Shown one piece after another: positions 53,691 through 62,431 of a stretch of DNA of 64,000 nucleotides. The stretch comes from Streptomyces sp. CMB-StM0423 (GTDB taxonomy: Bacteria > Actinomycetota > Actinomycetes > Streptomycetales > Streptomycetaceae). The notes below the pieces were generated by a model that was not told the origin of the DNA, ran no database searches, and was given only the letters and a program-made list of their open reading frames with translations. Every line of letters begins with the position of its first letter. The first letter of the stretch is position 1. The translations under genes and the position numbers were made by a program. The stretch spans positions 1,178,001 to 1,242,000 of the forward strand of contig NZ_CP025407.1 in assembly GCF_002847285.1 (NCBI RefSeq), given 5' to 3'.

Positions 53691-55091
53691 CTACAGGAAC
53701 TGGCAGGTGCCGCGCGGGATGTACTGGCCGTGTCCCGCGTGGCCGGTGAACTCCCGTGCGTTGAGGACGGTCTCGCCGCGGGAGAGCACGGTCTCGACCC
53801 GGCCGGTGATCTCCTTGCCCTCGTACGCCGAGTAGTCGACGTTCATGTGGTGCGTGGCGGCGGAGAGCGTCTGGCGGGCCCCGGGGTCGTAGATGACGAT
53901 GTCGGCGTCGGAGCCGGGGGCGATGGTGCCCTTGCGGGGGTAGAGGCCGAACATCCGCGCCGGGGTGGCGCAGGCGATGTCGATCCAGCGGCGGCGCGTG
54001 AGGTGGCCGTCGAGCACGGCCTGGTGGAGCAGGTCCATCCGGTTCTCCACGCCCGGCAGCCCGTTGGGGATCCGGGAGAAGTCGCCGCGGCCCAGTTCCT
54101 TCTGGTCCGCGAAGCAGAACGGGCAGTGGTCGGTGGAGACGACCTGGAGGTCGTCGGTGCGCAGCCCGCGCCAGAGGGCGGCTTGGTGCTCGCGGGGGCG
54201 CAGCGGCGTGGAGCAGACGTACTTCGCGCCCTCGAAGTCCGGCTCCGCGAGGTTGTCGGTGGACAGGAAGAGGTACTGCGGGCAGGTCTCGCCGAAGACC
54301 GGCAGGCCGGCGTCGCGGGCCTGCGCCAGCTCGGCGACGGCCTCCTCGGCGGAGACGTGCACGACGTACAGCGGGCTGCCGGCGACCCGGGCGAGCTGGA
54401 TGGCGCGGTGCGTGGCCTCGGCCTCCAGCAGCACCTTGCGCACCTCGCCGTGGTAACGCGGGTCGGTCCTGCCTGCCTTGAGGGCCTGTTCGACGAGGAC
54501 GTCGATGGCGATGCCGTTCTCGGCGTGCATCATGATCAGCCCGCCGTTGCCGGCGGCGCGCTGCATGGCGCGCAGGATCTGGCCGTCGTCGCTGTAGAAG
54601 ACGCCGGGGTAGGCCATGAACAGCTTGAAGGAGGTCACGCCCTCCTCGACCAGGCCGTCCATCTCCTTGAGCGTGTGCTCGTTGACGTCGGAGAGGATCA
54701 TGTGGAAGGCGTAGTCGATGCTGCACTGGGCGTCGGCCTTGGCGTGCCAGGCGTCCAGGCCCTCGCGCAGCGCGCTGCCCTGCTTCTGTACGGCGAAGTC
54801 CACGATGGTCGTCGTGCCGCCCCAGGCGGCGGCGCGCGTGCCCGTCTCGAAGGTGTCCGAGGCGAACGTGCCGCCGAAGGGCAGTTCCATGTGGGTGTGG
54901 GCGTCCACGCCGCCCGGGATGACGTACTTGCCGGTGGCGTCGAGCACCGCGGCGCCCTCGTGCCAGCCGGCGGCGGCGTCGCTGCCGTGTGCGGCGAGGG
55001 CGGTGACGCGGCCGTCCTCGACGAGCACGTCGGCGTGGATCTCGTCGGCGGCGGTGATGACAAGTCCGCCGGTGATGACTGTACGGCTCAC
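53691..55091 (-). CDS. hydA: Dihydropyrimidinase / D-hydantoinase
   Basis: A 466-residue amidohydrolase that opens dihydrouracil, dihydrothymine or hydantoin rings. GGVDAHTHMELPF has the first zinc His pair, TSFKLFMAYPG the carboxylated lysine, IMMHAENG and VVHVSAEEA the other His ligands, and STDHCPF the metal Asp. GTG 55091 (MSRTVITGG) is supported by GGGAG upstream. It leads a three-gene catabolic operon with the F420-type oxidoreductase and the NCS1 transporter. Confidence 0.95.
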   Translation of the reverse strand: MSRTVITGGLVITAADEIHADVLVEDGRVTALAAHGSDAAAGWHEGAAVLDATGKYVIPGGVDAHTHMELPFGGTFASDTFETGTRAAAWGGTTTIVDFAVQKQGSALREGLDAWHAKADAQCSIDYAFHMILSDVNEHTLKEMDGLVEEGVTSFKLFMAYPGVFYSDDGQILRAMQRAAGNGGLIMMHAENGIAIDVLVEQALKAGRTDPRYHGEVRKVLLEAEATHRAIQLARVAGSPLYVVHVSAEEAVAELAQARDAGLPVFGETCPQYLFLSTDNLAEPDFEGAKYVCSTPLRPREHQAALWRGLRTDDLQVVSTDHCPFCFADQKELGRGDFSRIPNGLPGVENRMDLLHQAVLDGHLTRRRWIDIACATPARMFGLYPRKGTIAPGSDADIVIYDPGARQTLSAATHHMNVDYSAYEGKEITGRVETVLSRGETVLNAREFTGHAGHGQYIPRGTCQFL

Positions 55092-55130
55092 GGCCTCTGC
55101 TCCCTTCCGGCGACGCGACGTCACCAGGGG

Positions 55131-55144
55131 TCTACACCCGTAGA
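55131..55144. promoter_or_regulatory. Operator-like palindrome before hydA
   Basis: TCTAC-accc-GTAGA, perfect 5-bp arms, 40-53 bp upstream of hydA GTG 55091 and about 230 bp from the lanKC start. Confidence 0.35.
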
Positions 55145-55369
55145 GTCGAGCTGCGTGCGAAGACCGTAGAAGCATGGCACCGCGCTCGGCAATACCGCGG
55201 CAGCCGCCCTTCGCCACCGCGTGGCGCGCGCCGGACGCCCCGGCCGTGCCCGCGGCACGCCGTACCCGTGCGTTCTGCACGCCTTCTTCGTGACAGCGGT
55301 GACTACTGCCGGTGCCCGCCCGGCTGAAATCCTTCACAGGCGCAGTCAAGGAGACGGCCTTGGGGGGAA

Positions 55370-58177
55370 ATGGACAAGCGATACGAGGCGTTCTGCCTGG
55401 CCGACGAGTATTTCTACGAAACTCCGGACCGATTGTCCGGCGGCGCCGGCGCCTCGGTCGCGCTCTTCTCCGTCGCCCGCCGGGACACGCCGGACGGATG
55501 GGTCGACGCCTGGTCGGGGGACTGGCGGCAGTTGCAGCCCCTGGCCGATCGCGACTGGCCGGAGCAGGGCTGGAAGGTGCACGTCTCGGCCCGCCTCGAC
55601 AACGCGGACCGCATCGGCACGCGCATCTGGGACTACTGCGTGCCGCGGAGTATTCCGTTCAAATTCGTGCCGGGAAAGCAACTCCTCTATCTCCGGAACT
55701 CCAAATACGCGAGCCGCACGATCAGCGGCAAGTTCGCCACGATCTATCCGCGCGACGACGCCATGCTGCACACGCTCCTGCGCGAACTGGGCGGGCAACT
55801 GGGCGCGGAGGACGGCCCGTACATCCTCACCGACCTGCGCTGGCAGGACGGCCCGCTGCACGTGCGCTACGGGGGCTTCGCCCCGCGCTACTGCGTCGGC
55901 GCCGACGGGACGCTGGTCCCGGCCGTCGAGGGGCCCGACGGCACGCTCGTCCCGGACCGCAAGGACCCGGCGTTCAGCGTGCCCGACTGGGTGACGCTGC
56001 CCGGCTTCCTGGCCCCCGAGTTGGCCGCGCGCAACGCCACGACCACCACCGGCCTGCCGTACCGCATCGAGCGCGCCCTGCACTTCTCCAACGGCGGCGG
56101 CGTCTACGCGGGCACCGACCTGCGCGACGGCGCACAGGTCGTGCTCAAGGAGGCCAGGCCGCACGCCGGCCTCGCCGCCGACGGGGCCGACGCGGTGGCC
56201 CGGCTGGAGCGGGAGCGGGCCGCGCTGGAGCGGCTGGCCGGTCTCGGCGTCGCGCCGGGCGTACGCGACTGGTTCGAGCTGGGCGGGCACCGCTTCCTGG
56301 TCATGGACTTCCTGCCGGGCCGCACCCTCAACTCCTTCTTCGCGGAGCGCCACCCGCTGCTGGCCGCGCGGCCGGACCCGGCGGAGGTGGCGTCGTACAC
56401 CCGCTGGGCGGTACGGGTGCACGGGGCGGTGGAGCGGGCGGTCGCGGCGGTGCACGGGCGCGGTCTGGGCTTCAACGACCTGCACATGTTCAACATCATG
56501 GTCGCGCCGGAGGCGGACGCGGCGGCGGGCGAGGCGGACGCGGGCGCGGCGGGGGCGGCCGAGGTGTCGGTGGCGCTGGTCGACTTCGAGGCGGCGGCGC
56601 CGGTGGCGGACGGGCCGCGGCAGATCGTCGCGCACCCCGGGTACGTGGCACCGGCGGACCGCGAGGGCTTCGCGATCGACCGCTACGCGCTGGCCTGCCT
56701 GCGGATCGCGCTGTTCCTGCCGATGACGACGCTGCTGGCCGTCGACCGGCGCAAGGCGGCGCATCTGGCGCGGGTGGCGGCGGAGCAGTTCCCCGAGCTG
56801 CCGGAGGAATTCCTGCGGGAGGCGGTCGAGGAGATCACCGGGGGAACGGGGGCGGGGGCGCGTACCGGGAAGGCGGGGGCCGGCGGTGCCGACGGTACGG
56901 CGGCCCCGGCGCCCGACTCGGCGGCGGTCCCGGCCGCGAGACCCGGCGCGGCGGCCGGCGGGGGGCCGCTGCTGCCGGTCGAGCCCGACGACTGGCCGAG
57001 CAGCCGCGCGGCCATGGCCCGGGCGCTGGCCGCCTCCGCGACCCCCGAGCGCGACGACCGCGTCTTCCCCGGTGACGTCGCCCAGTTCGACGACGGCGGC
57101 GGCCTCGGGATCTCGTTCGGCGCCGCGGGCGTGCTGTACGCGCTCGCCGAGGCCGGCGCGCCGCGCAGCGAGACCGGCGAGGAATGGCTGCTGAAGCGGA
57201 CCGCCGCACCGCCCCGCGGCACGCCGTTCGGGCTGTACGACGGCCTGCTCGGGGTGGCGTACGTGCTGGAGCGGCTCGGGCACGGCAAACGGGCGCTCGA
57301 CCTCGTCGAGCAGGTGCTCGCCGAGAACTGGCAGGCGCTCGCCTCCCATCTGCACGGCGGGCTCGCCGGCGCCGGGCTGGTGCTCGGCCACCTCGCGACC
57401 GCCTGCGGCGAGCCGTCCCTCCACGACCACGCCCTGCGCGCGGCCACGCTGCTGACCGACCGGCTCGCCGCGGCGGGCCCGGCGTACGACGGCGGCGCCG
57501 CCCGTACCCCCGCCGCCCGCGGCGGCGAGCGCGCCGGGCTGCTGCGCGGCTGGACCGGGCCCGCGCTGTTCTTCGTCCGGCTGTACGAGCGCACCGGCGA
57601 CCCCGCGCTGCTGGACGCCGCCGCCACCGCGCTCCGCCGCGACCTCGACCGCTGCCGCACCGACCGCACCGGCGGCCTCGTCGTCGACGAGGGCCACCGC
57701 ACCATGCCGTACCTCGGCGACGGCAGCGCGGGCATCGCGACCGTGCTCGACGACTACCTCGGGCACCGCGACGACGAGGACTTCGCCGCGGCGCGCGCGG
57801 CGGTCCTGCCCGCCGTCCGGATGCGCTACTACGCCCAACCCGGCCTGTTCCAGGGGCGGGCCGGGATGCTGCTGCACCTCGGCCGCACCGCGACCCCCGG
57901 CGTCCGCGCCGCGGACCTCGGCGCCCAGGCCGCCGCGCTCTCCTGGTACGCCCTGCCGTACGGCGGCGGGCTCGCCTTCCCCGGCGACCAGATGATGCGG
58001 CTGTCCATGGACCTGGCCACCGGCACCGCCGGCTGCCTGCTCGCGCTCGCCGCGGCGCAGCCCGGGAGCGACGCCGGCCTGCCCTTCCTGTCGCCCGCGC
58101 ACCGGCGCGGACGACGGGCGGACCGGCCCCACGACGGGGCCGGAGTACCAGCACCATCCGGCAAGTCCCGGCAGTAA
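55370..58177 (+). CDS. lanKC: Class III lanthipeptide synthetase (RamC/AmfT-like)
   Basis: A 935-residue modification enzyme that phosphorylates Ser of the precursor, eliminates to dehydroalanine and cyclises with Cys. Residues about 1-210 form the lyase-type N-terminal part (YLRNSKYASRTISGKF, YPRDD). The kinase domain follows, with Lys260 (VVLKEARP), the catalytic Asp370 (GLGFNDLHMFN) and DFE at 405. An Ala/Gly/Pro linker (about residues 490-550) precedes a LanC-like cyclase domain (about residues 570-900). The cyclase lacks the Cys-Cys-His zinc ligands (GWTGPALFF where LanC has WCxG), which makes it class III, not IV. ATG 55370 has GGGGGGAA upstream. It is followed at once by the precursor gene. 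Confidence 0.93.
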   Translation: MDKRYEAFCLADEYFYETPDRLSGGAGASVALFSVARRDTPDGWVDAWSGDWRQLQPLADRDWPEQGWKVHVSARLDNADRIGTRIWDYCVPRSIPFKFVPGKQLLYLRNSKYASRTISGKFATIYPRDDAMLHTLLRELGGQLGAEDGPYILTDLRWQDGPLHVRYGGFAPRYCVGADGTLVPAVEGPDGTLVPDRKDPAFSVPDWVTLPGFLAPELAARNATTTTGLPYRIERALHFSNGGGVYAGTDLRDGAQVVLKEARPHAGLAADGADAVARLERERAALERLAGLGVAPGVRDWFELGGHRFLVMDFLPGRTLNSFFAERHPLLAARPDPAEVASYTRWAVRVHGAVERAVAAVHGRGLGFNDLHMFNIMVAPEADAAAGEADAGAAGAAEVSVALVDFEAAAPVADGPRQIVAHPGYVAPADREGFAIDRYALACLRIALFLPMTTLLAVDRRKAAHLARVAAEQFPELPEEFLREAVEEITGGTGAGARTGKAGAGGADGTAAPAPDSAAVPAARPGAAAGGGPLLPVEPDDWPSSRAAMARALAASATPERDDRVFPGDVAQFDDGGGLGISFGAAGVLYALAEAGAPRSETGEEWLLKRTAAPPRGTPFGLYDGLLGVAYVLERLGHGKRALDLVEQVLAENWQALASHLHGGLAGAGLVLGHLATACGEPSLHDHALRAATLLTDRLAAAGPAYDGGAARTPAARGGERAGLLRGWTGPALFFVRLYERTGDPALLDAAATALRRDLDRCRTDRTGGLVVDEGHRTMPYLGDGSAGIATVLDDYLGHRDDEDFAAARAAVLPAVRMRYYAQPGLFQGRAGMLLHLGRTATPGVRAADLGAQAAALSWYALPYGGGLAFPGDQMMRLSMDLATGTAGCLLALAAAQPGSDAGLPFLSPAHRRGRRADRPHDGAGVPAPSGKSRQ

Positions 58178-58199
58178 CCGAGTGAACCAAGGAGACATC

Positions 58200-58316
58200 A
58201 TGGCGCTTCTCGACCTTCAGGCCCTGGAAGCTTCCGAGCAGACCGGCGGCGGCGACAGCAGCCTGAGCCTGCTGTGCGGCAAGCACAGCTCGCACAGCGT
58301 GCTGCTCTGCCTCTGA
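58200..58316 (+). CDS. Lanthipeptide precursor, SapB/AmfS-like (38 residues)
   Basis: Starts ATG 58200 with AAGGAG 6 bp upstream and encodes 38 residues. The leader begins MALLDLQALE, the LLDLQ motif read by LanKC enzymes, and ends in a GGG stretch (residues 16-18). The core has two labionin/lanthionine units: Ser20-x-x-Ser23-x-x-Cys26 and Ser30-x-x-Ser33-x-x-x-Cys37. It would be cut, modified by LanKC and exported by the ABC pair downstream. The SapB and AmfS precursors show the same leader and two-ring core; AmfS opens MALLDLQAM. I judge it likely to make a morphogenetic surfactant peptide. Confidence 0.93.
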   Translation: MALLDLQALEASEQTGGGDSSLSLLCGKHSSHSVLLCL

Positions 58317-58333
58317 CCTTCCCGCACCGAAGA

Positions 58334-58365
58334 GGCCCCGGGCGCACACGACGGCGCCCGGGGCC
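58334..58365 (+). terminator. Hairpin after precursor gene
   Basis: Perfect 12-bp stem GGCCCCGGGCGC with its complement at 58354-58365 and an 8-base loop, beginning 18 bp after the precursor stop. Such a structure may partly end or process the transcript, so that the precursor is made in excess of the transporter. Confidence 0.65.
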
Positions 58366-58560
58366 GCGCGGTCGCCTTGCCGGGGCGGCGGACGGCGGGA
58401 GGAGCGGAACGGCGGACGGGGGAACGGCAGTCGGCGGCACGGCAGCCGGCGGCACGGGGAAGCAGCGGGCGGAGAAACAGGGCCGAGCACACCGGAGCGC
58501 GCAAGGGCCGTACGGGCTGGGCCGCGGCCACCGGAGTCCGGCGGGGAAGGGACGGAACTC

Positions 58561-60462
58561 GTGGACGGTTCCCGGGCGGCCGGAGGCCCGTCGGACGGCG
58601 CCGGCGGCCGGCGAGCGGATCCGGTGGACGGCGGGCCGGAGACGGCCGCGGACGGGACGCGGCGGCTGCTGCTGCGGGCCGGGCGGCACAGCGGTGCGTA
58701 CACCGCCGCGCTCTGCCTGGTCACCACCGCCGCCGCGGGCGCGGCGCTCGCCCTGCCCGCGGCGCTCGGCGTCGCCCTGGACCGGCTGCTCGCCGACTCC
58801 CAAGACGCCCCCCGCGCCCTCGCCCTGTGCGCCGCGCTGACCGCCGCGACCATCCTCCTCGACGCCGCCGAGACCGTGCTCAACGGCGTCACCACCGCCC
58901 GGACCACCGCCTGGCTGCGCCGCCGCCTGCTCGGCGCCGCGCTGGCCACCGAGCCGCACCGCGCCGCCCAACTGGCCACCGGCGACCTCGTGACCCGCGC
59001 CACCGGCAACGCCGCCCACGCCGGCGCCGCGCCCGCCGCGGCCGCGTCCACCCTCGGCGCCCTGCTGACCCCGGTCGGCGCGCTCGTCGCGCTGGCCGTC
59101 ATCGACCCCTGGCTCGCCGTCGTCCTCGGCGTCGGCACCCCCGTACTCGTCCTCCTGCTGCGCGCGTTCGTCCGCAGCGCGGGCGACTGCGTGACGCGCT
59201 ACCAGGAGGCGCAGGCCGCCATCGCGGCCCGGCTGGCCGAGGCCCTGGCCGGGGCGCGGACCATCGCCGCCGCCGGCACCGTGGGCCGCGAACGGCGCCG
59301 CGCGCTGGGCCCGTTGCCGGAGCTGAGCCGGCACGGCCACCGGATGTGGCACGTGCAGGGCCGCGCCACCGCGCAGGCGGCCGTCGTCGTGCCGCTGCTG
59401 CAGCTCGCCGTCGTGGCCGTCGCCGGGCTGCGGCTCGGCGCCGGCCGGCTGAGCGTGGGCGAGCTGCTGGCGGCGGGCCGGTACGCGATGCTCGCCGGCG
59501 GCATCGGCGTCCTCGTCGGCCACGTCAACACTCTCGTACGCAGCCGGGCGGCCGCGCGGCGGCTGACGCCGGTGCTGCGGCTGCCCCCGGTCCCGTACGG
59601 GCACGACGCCGCACCGGCGGACGGCGGCGGCCGGCTGGAGCTGCGCGGGGTCACGGTGCGGCGCGGCGGGCGGACCGTGCTGCACGAGCTGGAGCTGACG
59701 GTGCCGGCGGGCGCGACGGTCGCGGTGGTGGGGCGCTCGGGCGCCGGCAAGTCGCTGCTCGCCGCGGTGGCGGGGCGGCTCACCGACCCGGACGCGGGCG
59801 ACGTCCGGCTCGACGGCGTGCCGCTGGCCGCGCTGGCGCGCACGGAGCTGCGGGCGGCGGTGTCCTACGCGTTCGCGCGCCCCGCGCTGCTCGGCGGCAC
59901 GGTCGCGGAGGCCCTCGCGTACGCCGACCCACGCACCCCGGTCGCGGCCGGCCGCGTGGCCGCGGCGGCGCAGGCCGCCGACGCCGACACCTTCGTACGC
60001 GCACTCCCCGCCGGCTACGCCACTCCCGCGGCGGACGCGCCGCTGTCCGGCGGCGAGCTGCAACGCCTGGGTCTTGCACGCGCGTTCGCCCGCGACGCGC
60101 GGCTGCTGATCATGGATGACGCGCTCTCCGGACTCGACGCGGCCACGGAACTCCGCATCGAGCGGGCGCTGCTGGCGGGGGCCGGTGCGGGGCCGGGTGC
60201 CGTGCCCGGTTCGGCGGGAGGCGCGGGTGACCGGCACGGCGGGGGCGGTGCGGAGGGCGAAGCCGAGGGGGGTGGCGCCGCCCTCCGCACCGGCACGGGC
60301 CGGAGCCGGCTGGTCGTGGCGCACCGGGCGGGCACCGCGGCGCGCGCCGACCTCGTCGCGTGGCTGGACGGCGGCCGGGTCCGGGCGTTGCGCCCGCACG
60401 CGGAGCTGTGCGCCGACCCGGCGTACCGCGCCCTGTGGTCGCAGGAGCCGCCCGATGCGTGA
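58561..60462 (+). CDS. ABC transporter, permease-ATPase half (RamA-like)
   Basis: A 633-residue half-transporter with six helices then a nucleotide-binding domain: Walker A GRSGAGKS, signature LSGGELQR and Walker B LLIMDDALSGLD. The residue after the Walker B Asp is Asp instead of the catalytic Glu. A 45-residue Gly/Ala-rich insert separates the D-loop from the switch His (VVAHR), an unusual position. Start GTG 58561 lies 244 bp after the precursor stop. With the next gene it should form a heterodimer that exports the modified peptide, as RamA/RamB do. Confidence 0.9.
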   Translation: MDGSRAAGGPSDGAGGRRADPVDGGPETAADGTRRLLLRAGRHSGAYTAALCLVTTAAAGAALALPAALGVALDRLLADSQDAPRALALCAALTAATILLDAAETVLNGVTTARTTAWLRRRLLGAALATEPHRAAQLATGDLVTRATGNAAHAGAAPAAAASTLGALLTPVGALVALAVIDPWLAVVLGVGTPVLVLLLRAFVRSAGDCVTRYQEAQAAIAARLAEALAGARTIAAAGTVGRERRRALGPLPELSRHGHRMWHVQGRATAQAAVVVPLLQLAVVAVAGLRLGAGRLSVGELLAAGRYAMLAGGIGVLVGHVNTLVRSRAAARRLTPVLRLPPVPYGHDAAPADGGGRLELRGVTVRRGGRTVLHELELTVPAGATVAVVGRSGAGKSLLAAVAGRLTDPDAGDVRLDGVPLAALARTELRAAVSYAFARPALLGGTVAEALAYADPRTPVAAGRVAAAAQAADADTFVRALPAGYATPAADAPLSGGELQRLGLARAFARDARLLIMDDALSGLDAATELRIERALLAGAGAGPGAVPGSAGGAGDRHGGGGAEGEAEGGGAALRTGTGRSRLVVAHRAGTAARADLVAWLDGGRVRALRPHAELCADPAYRALWSQEPPDA

Positions 60463-60538
60463 CCGCACTTCCCGGGCAACGGGTGCCCGCACCCCCGCGT
60501 ACCGTGCCCGGCCGCACGAGGAGCCCGCCCATGCGTGA
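60455..60538 (+). other. 27-codon mini-ORF between ABC genes
   Basis: ATG 60455 overlaps the stop of the first ABC gene inside ATGCGTGA, and its own stop lies in the identical ATGCGTGA that starts the second ABC gene at 60531. It may act as a translational relay or be chance; the product (MRDRTSRATGARTPAYRARP, then seven more residues) resembles nothing known. Confidence 0.35.
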
Positions 60539-62384
60539 CAGCGACACCGAGCACCGCCCCGCCGGCCGGGGCCAAGTCGCCCCCCGGACCGGCCCCTCCG
60601 ATTCCGCGCCCGGGCTGCGGGTGCTCGTGCCCGCCGGGCTGCGGTTCCTGCGCCGCAGGCGGCGGGTCGTCTGCGCGGTGGCCGGGTGGTCCGCCGTCGA
60701 GGCGCTCCAGACCTTCCTGCTCGGGCACGCCCTCGCGCGGGCCGTCGACCGCGGGTTCCTGGCCGACCGTCCCGGGGTGGGGCTCGCCTGGCTCGCCGCC
60801 GCCGCGGTGGGCGTCGCGGTGGGGGCCTTCGGGACGCTGCGGGTGTACGGGGCCGTCGCCCGGCTGACCGAGGATCTGCGGGACACCCTCGTGCGGCGCG
60901 TCGTCACCGGGGCGCTGGAGCGCGCGGCGGCCCGCGCGCGGGCCGAGGGGCCGGCGGCGGTGTCGCGGCTCACGCACCAGGTGGAGATCGCCCGCGACGG
61001 CTTCGCGGGGCTCGTGATGGTGACCCGGTCCTTCGTCGTCACCGCCGCCGCCGCGCTGCTGGGACTGCTGACGCTGGCGCCGCCGCTGCTGCTCGTGGTG
61101 CTGCCGCCGCTGGCGGCGGGACTGGCGGTCTTCTGCTGGTCGTTGCGTCCGCTGTCCCGCTGCCAGCGGGACTTCCTCGCCGCCGACGAGGCGCTGGCCG
61201 CCGGGCTGGGGTCGGTCGTGGACGGCCTGCGCGACGTGGTCGCCTGCGGCGGCGAGCAGCGCGCGGGCGACGCCGTACGGGCCCGGGTGGACGCCGAACT
61301 GGCCGCCGCGACGGCGCTCGCGCGCTGGGGCACGATGCGCGATGTCGCCGTGGGCGTCGGCGGCCGGCTCCCGGTGCTGGCCCTGCTGCTGGCCGCGCCG
61401 TGGCTGCTGGCCCGCGGGGTGACGGCGGGCGCGCTGGTGGGCGCGCTGGCGTACCTGACGCAGGCGCTGCTCCCGGCGCTGCAGTCGCTGGTCTTCGGCC
61501 TCGGCGGCACGGGCGCCCGGCTGACGGTGGTGGCGGGCAGGCTGTACGCCGCGGGCCCCCCGCGCCCGGCCGGCGGGGACGGCGGGGACGAGGGCACCGG
61601 GGCCGGCGACGGGACCGGGCTCCCCCGGCCCCGTACCGGCGCGGCACCCGGCACCCCGCCCGGCACCCGCCGCCCCCTCGCCCCCGGTGTGGCGCTCGAA
61701 TTGCGGCGGGTGTCCTTCCGGTACGGGCCCCGCTCCGGCGCCGTCCTCCGCGGGCTCGACCTCGTCGTACGGGACGGGGAGCACCTCGCCGTCGTGGGAC
61801 CCAGCGGCATCGGGAAGTCGACGCTGGCGAGCCTCGCGGCCGGGCTCGTGGTGCCCGGGGACGGCGAGGTGCTGAGGGCCTGCCGCCCGGTGCTGCTGCC
61901 GCAGGAGGCGTACGTGTTCGGCGGCAGCCTCCGCGACAACCTCGCCTATCTGTGCCCCTCCCCCGTGTGCGACACGGAACTCGACCGCTCCGTGCACGCC
62001 GTCGGCGCGGCGCCGCTCGTGGCCCGGCTCGGCGGGCTGGACGCGCTGCTGCGGCCCGCGGAGCTGTCGGCCGGGGAGCGGCAGCTCCTCGCGCTCGCCC
62101 GCGCGCACCTGGCGCCGCCGCCGCTCGCACTGCTCGACGAGGCGACGTGCCATCTCGACCCGGCCGCGGAGGCGGTCGCGGAGCGGGCGTTCGCGCGGCG
62201 GCCCGGCGGCACGCTCGTGGTCGTCGCACACCGCGTCGCGTCGGCGGCGCGGGCGGACCGGGTGCTGGTCCTGGACGGCCGGTCGGCGACGGCGGGCACG
62301 CACGGCGAACTGCTGGAACGCTCGCCCTTCTACCGCGAACTGACCGGCGCCCCCCGGCTCGTACACACGCCACCCCGAAGCTGA
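60531..62384 (+). CDS. ABC transporter, permease-ATPase half (RamB-like)
   Basis: A 617-residue half-transporter. Six hydrophobic helices (residues about 45-320) are followed by a Gly/Pro-rich linker and an ATPase domain with Walker A GPSGIGKST, signature ELSAGERQLLAL and a canonical Walker B LALLDEATCHLDP, then VVVAHR. ATG 60531 has GAGGAG upstream; the longer frame to 60360 overlaps the first ABC gene and is rejected. As partner of the RamA-like protein it completes an exporter in which only one composite ATP site appears fully catalytic. Confidence 0.92.
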   Translation: MRDSDTEHRPAGRGQVAPRTGPSDSAPGLRVLVPAGLRFLRRRRRVVCAVAGWSAVEALQTFLLGHALARAVDRGFLADRPGVGLAWLAAAAVGVAVGAFGTLRVYGAVARLTEDLRDTLVRRVVTGALERAAARARAEGPAAVSRLTHQVEIARDGFAGLVMVTRSFVVTAAAALLGLLTLAPPLLLVVLPPLAAGLAVFCWSLRPLSRCQRDFLAADEALAAGLGSVVDGLRDVVACGGEQRAGDAVRARVDAELAAATALARWGTMRDVAVGVGGRLPVLALLLAAPWLLARGVTAGALVGALAYLTQALLPALQSLVFGLGGTGARLTVVAGRLYAAGPPRPAGGDGGDEGTGAGDGTGLPRPRTGAAPGTPPGTRRPLAPGVALELRRVSFRYGPRSGAVLRGLDLVVRDGEHLAVVGPSGIGKSTLASLAAGLVVPGDGEVLRACRPVLLPQEAYVFGGSLRDNLAYLCPSPVCDTELDRSVHAVGAAPLVARLGGLDALLRPAELSAGERQLLALARAHLAPPPLALLDEATCHLDPAAEAVAERAFARRPGGTLVVVAHRVASAARADRVLVLDGRSATAGTHGELLERSPFYRELTGAPRLVHTPPRS

Positions 62385-62428
62385 CCTTCCCGTCCGCCCG
62401 TGTCGACTGCCCCGGGCGGACGGGAAGG
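62385..62428. terminator. Bidirectional terminator-like hairpin
   Basis: Perfect 16-bp stem CCTTCCCGTCCGCCCG with its complement at 62413-62428 and a 12-base loop, immediately after the second ABC gene and before the convergent regulator stop at 62432. Confidence 0.8.
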
Positions 62429-62431
62429 CGG

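Noticed and set aside
55370..58177. Assignment of the synthetase to class IV (LanL)
   Set aside because: The cyclase domain lacks the Cys-Cys-His zinc ligands that LanL keeps.
60360..60530. Longer start for the second ABC gene
   Set aside because: It would overlap the first ABC gene by about 100 bp; ATG 60531 has GAGGAG directly upstream.
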